DNA from: Phocaeicola paurosaccharolyticus JCM 15092
Lineage (GTDB): Bacteria; Bacteroidota; Bacteroidia; Bacteroidales; Bacteroidaceae
Assembly (NCBI RefSeq): GCF_000613805.1
Contig: NZ_BAJR01000009.1
Span: 1 to 64,000, forward strand
Reading direction: 5' to 3'
Length of the DNA stretch: 64,000 bases
The number at the start of each line of letters is the position of its first letter. Position 1 is the first letter of the stretch. This document shows positions 63,575-64,000 of the stretch, one piece after another. The translations under genes and the position numbers were made by a program. The notes beneath the pieces are model-generated. The model was not told where the DNA came from. It did no database searches and saw nothing but the letters and a program-made list of their open reading frames with translations.

Positions 63575-63582
63575 CAAATGTA
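63575..63582 (-). promoter_or_regulatory. Putative promoter -7 box for eno
   Basis: On the minus strand TACATTTG is an exact TAnnTTTG match, about 115 nt before the start codon. Confidence 0.5.
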
Positions 63583-63600
63583 CGAAAATATAATTTTATT

Positions 63601-63661
63601 ATCCTAAGCTTATATTTTATTATCCTAAGGCTTAGGATTAATATCCCAAGCTTATATTTTA
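63601..63661. repeat. Palindromic/direct-repeat cluster upstream of eno
   Basis: A 19-bp direct repeat with one mismatch (63601-63619 and 63643-63661, beginning ATCC(T/C)AAGCTTAT) flanks an ATCCTAAG-G-CTTAGGAT palindrome (63622-63638). The element ATCC(T/C)AAG thus occurs four times, three forward and one reversed. It lies just upstream of the eno promoter box and may be a regulator-binding cluster. Confidence 0.55.
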
Positions 63662-63936
63662 ATTTTCACTACTTATGTTTTATAATTGTTTATTTGATAC
63701 TATATTTATTTTTTCAGAGTAGAGTCTTTATTACTCTTGTATACTTTAATTTCTACTATGCCAATAATTAAGTATTTCAGTTTGTCTTACACTGAAAGCT
63801 TGAGATATATAGATAAAATGTAAGTTGAAGCAGATATTTAAGTCAGAATAGAGACAAAATGTCTATCATTAATTACATAATAAATGGATTATTTTTTAAT
63901 TTTACTGCATTATTAAAATACTAAAATTATACATAA

Positions 63937-64000
63937 ATGGACTTGATAGAAAGATTTTTGAAATATGTTAGTTTCGATACACAATCGGATGAGGATTCAG
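63937..64000 (+). CDS. pepT: Peptidase T (tripeptidase), N-terminal part, cut by window edge
   Basis: An ATG at 63937 starts MDLIERFLKYVSFDTQSDED, the characteristic start of PepT, a zinc aminotripeptidase of the M20 family. Only 21 residues are visible, so the catalytic residues cannot be checked. Confidence 0.75.
   Translation, partial: MDLIERFLKYVSFDTQSDEDS

Overview
The window is a low-G+C Bacteroidota chromosome segment, most likely from a gut-type Bacteroidales. The evidence is a SusC/SusD pair, many lipoproteins with a Ser/Thr-Ser-Cys lipobox, NigD-like and fimbrillin/BIg2-type proteins, and promoters of the TAnnTTTG type. I cannot name a genus. No rRNA, tRNA or CRISPR was seen.

Layout. 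1-7100: housekeeping genes, namely galM (cut by the window edge), folC, dnaJ and grpE on the minus strand; an ABC-F ATPase on plus; then a hexapeptide acetyltransferase, a small membrane protein and cytidine deaminase on minus. 7276-23527: a beta-glucan utilisation region with a GH3 enzyme, a YbjQ protein, a five-copy 22-bp repeat array, then SusC, SusD, a PKD-domain glycan-binding lipoprotein, GH16, GH5 and GH3, followed by a TPR/membrane/HTH regulator. The enzyme set fits beta-1,3-glucan (laminarin-like) breakdown. 23642-33733: a Spy-like protein, a glucosaminidase with LysM domains, and a tripartite exporter (membrane-fusion protein, ATPase, four FtsX/MacB permeases, TolC-like protein) preceded by a textbook sigma-54 promoter.

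About 33733-56812 is a foreign island. It cuts the TolC gene on the left and leaves only the ATPase end of a histidine kinase on the right, so it probably replaced the TolC 3' end, a response-regulator gene and the kinase 5' end. The island carries an envelope operon (BIg2, fimbrillin-like, beta-barrel and lipoprotein genes), an unknown 203-aa protein, a WYL-domain regulator, and a large defence operon: an M-subunit-like protein, a 1523-aa helicase/Eco57I-type methylase, an HNH nuclease, a DruH-like 992-aa protein and a DruE-like helicase of about 2130 aa with DUF1998. Four transcription units of the island, including the WYL gene, share a 17-bp inverted repeat at nearly fixed distance from a promoter-like hexamer. 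This is the best candidate for an undescribed, jointly regulated system. 57379-64000 returns to core genes: NigD-like, Yip1-like, smpB, metH, eno and the start of pepT.

Data caution. At least six genes (folC, the 6109-6539 membrane gene, GH16, GH3, the island beta-barrel gene and the DruE-like helicase) are broken by single-base losses that one added base restores. Most are in G or A runs. This looks more like sequencing or assembly error than gene decay, and the reconstructed genes are annotated as such. The TolC, metallophosphoesterase and histidine kinase truncations are different: they are true sequence junctions.
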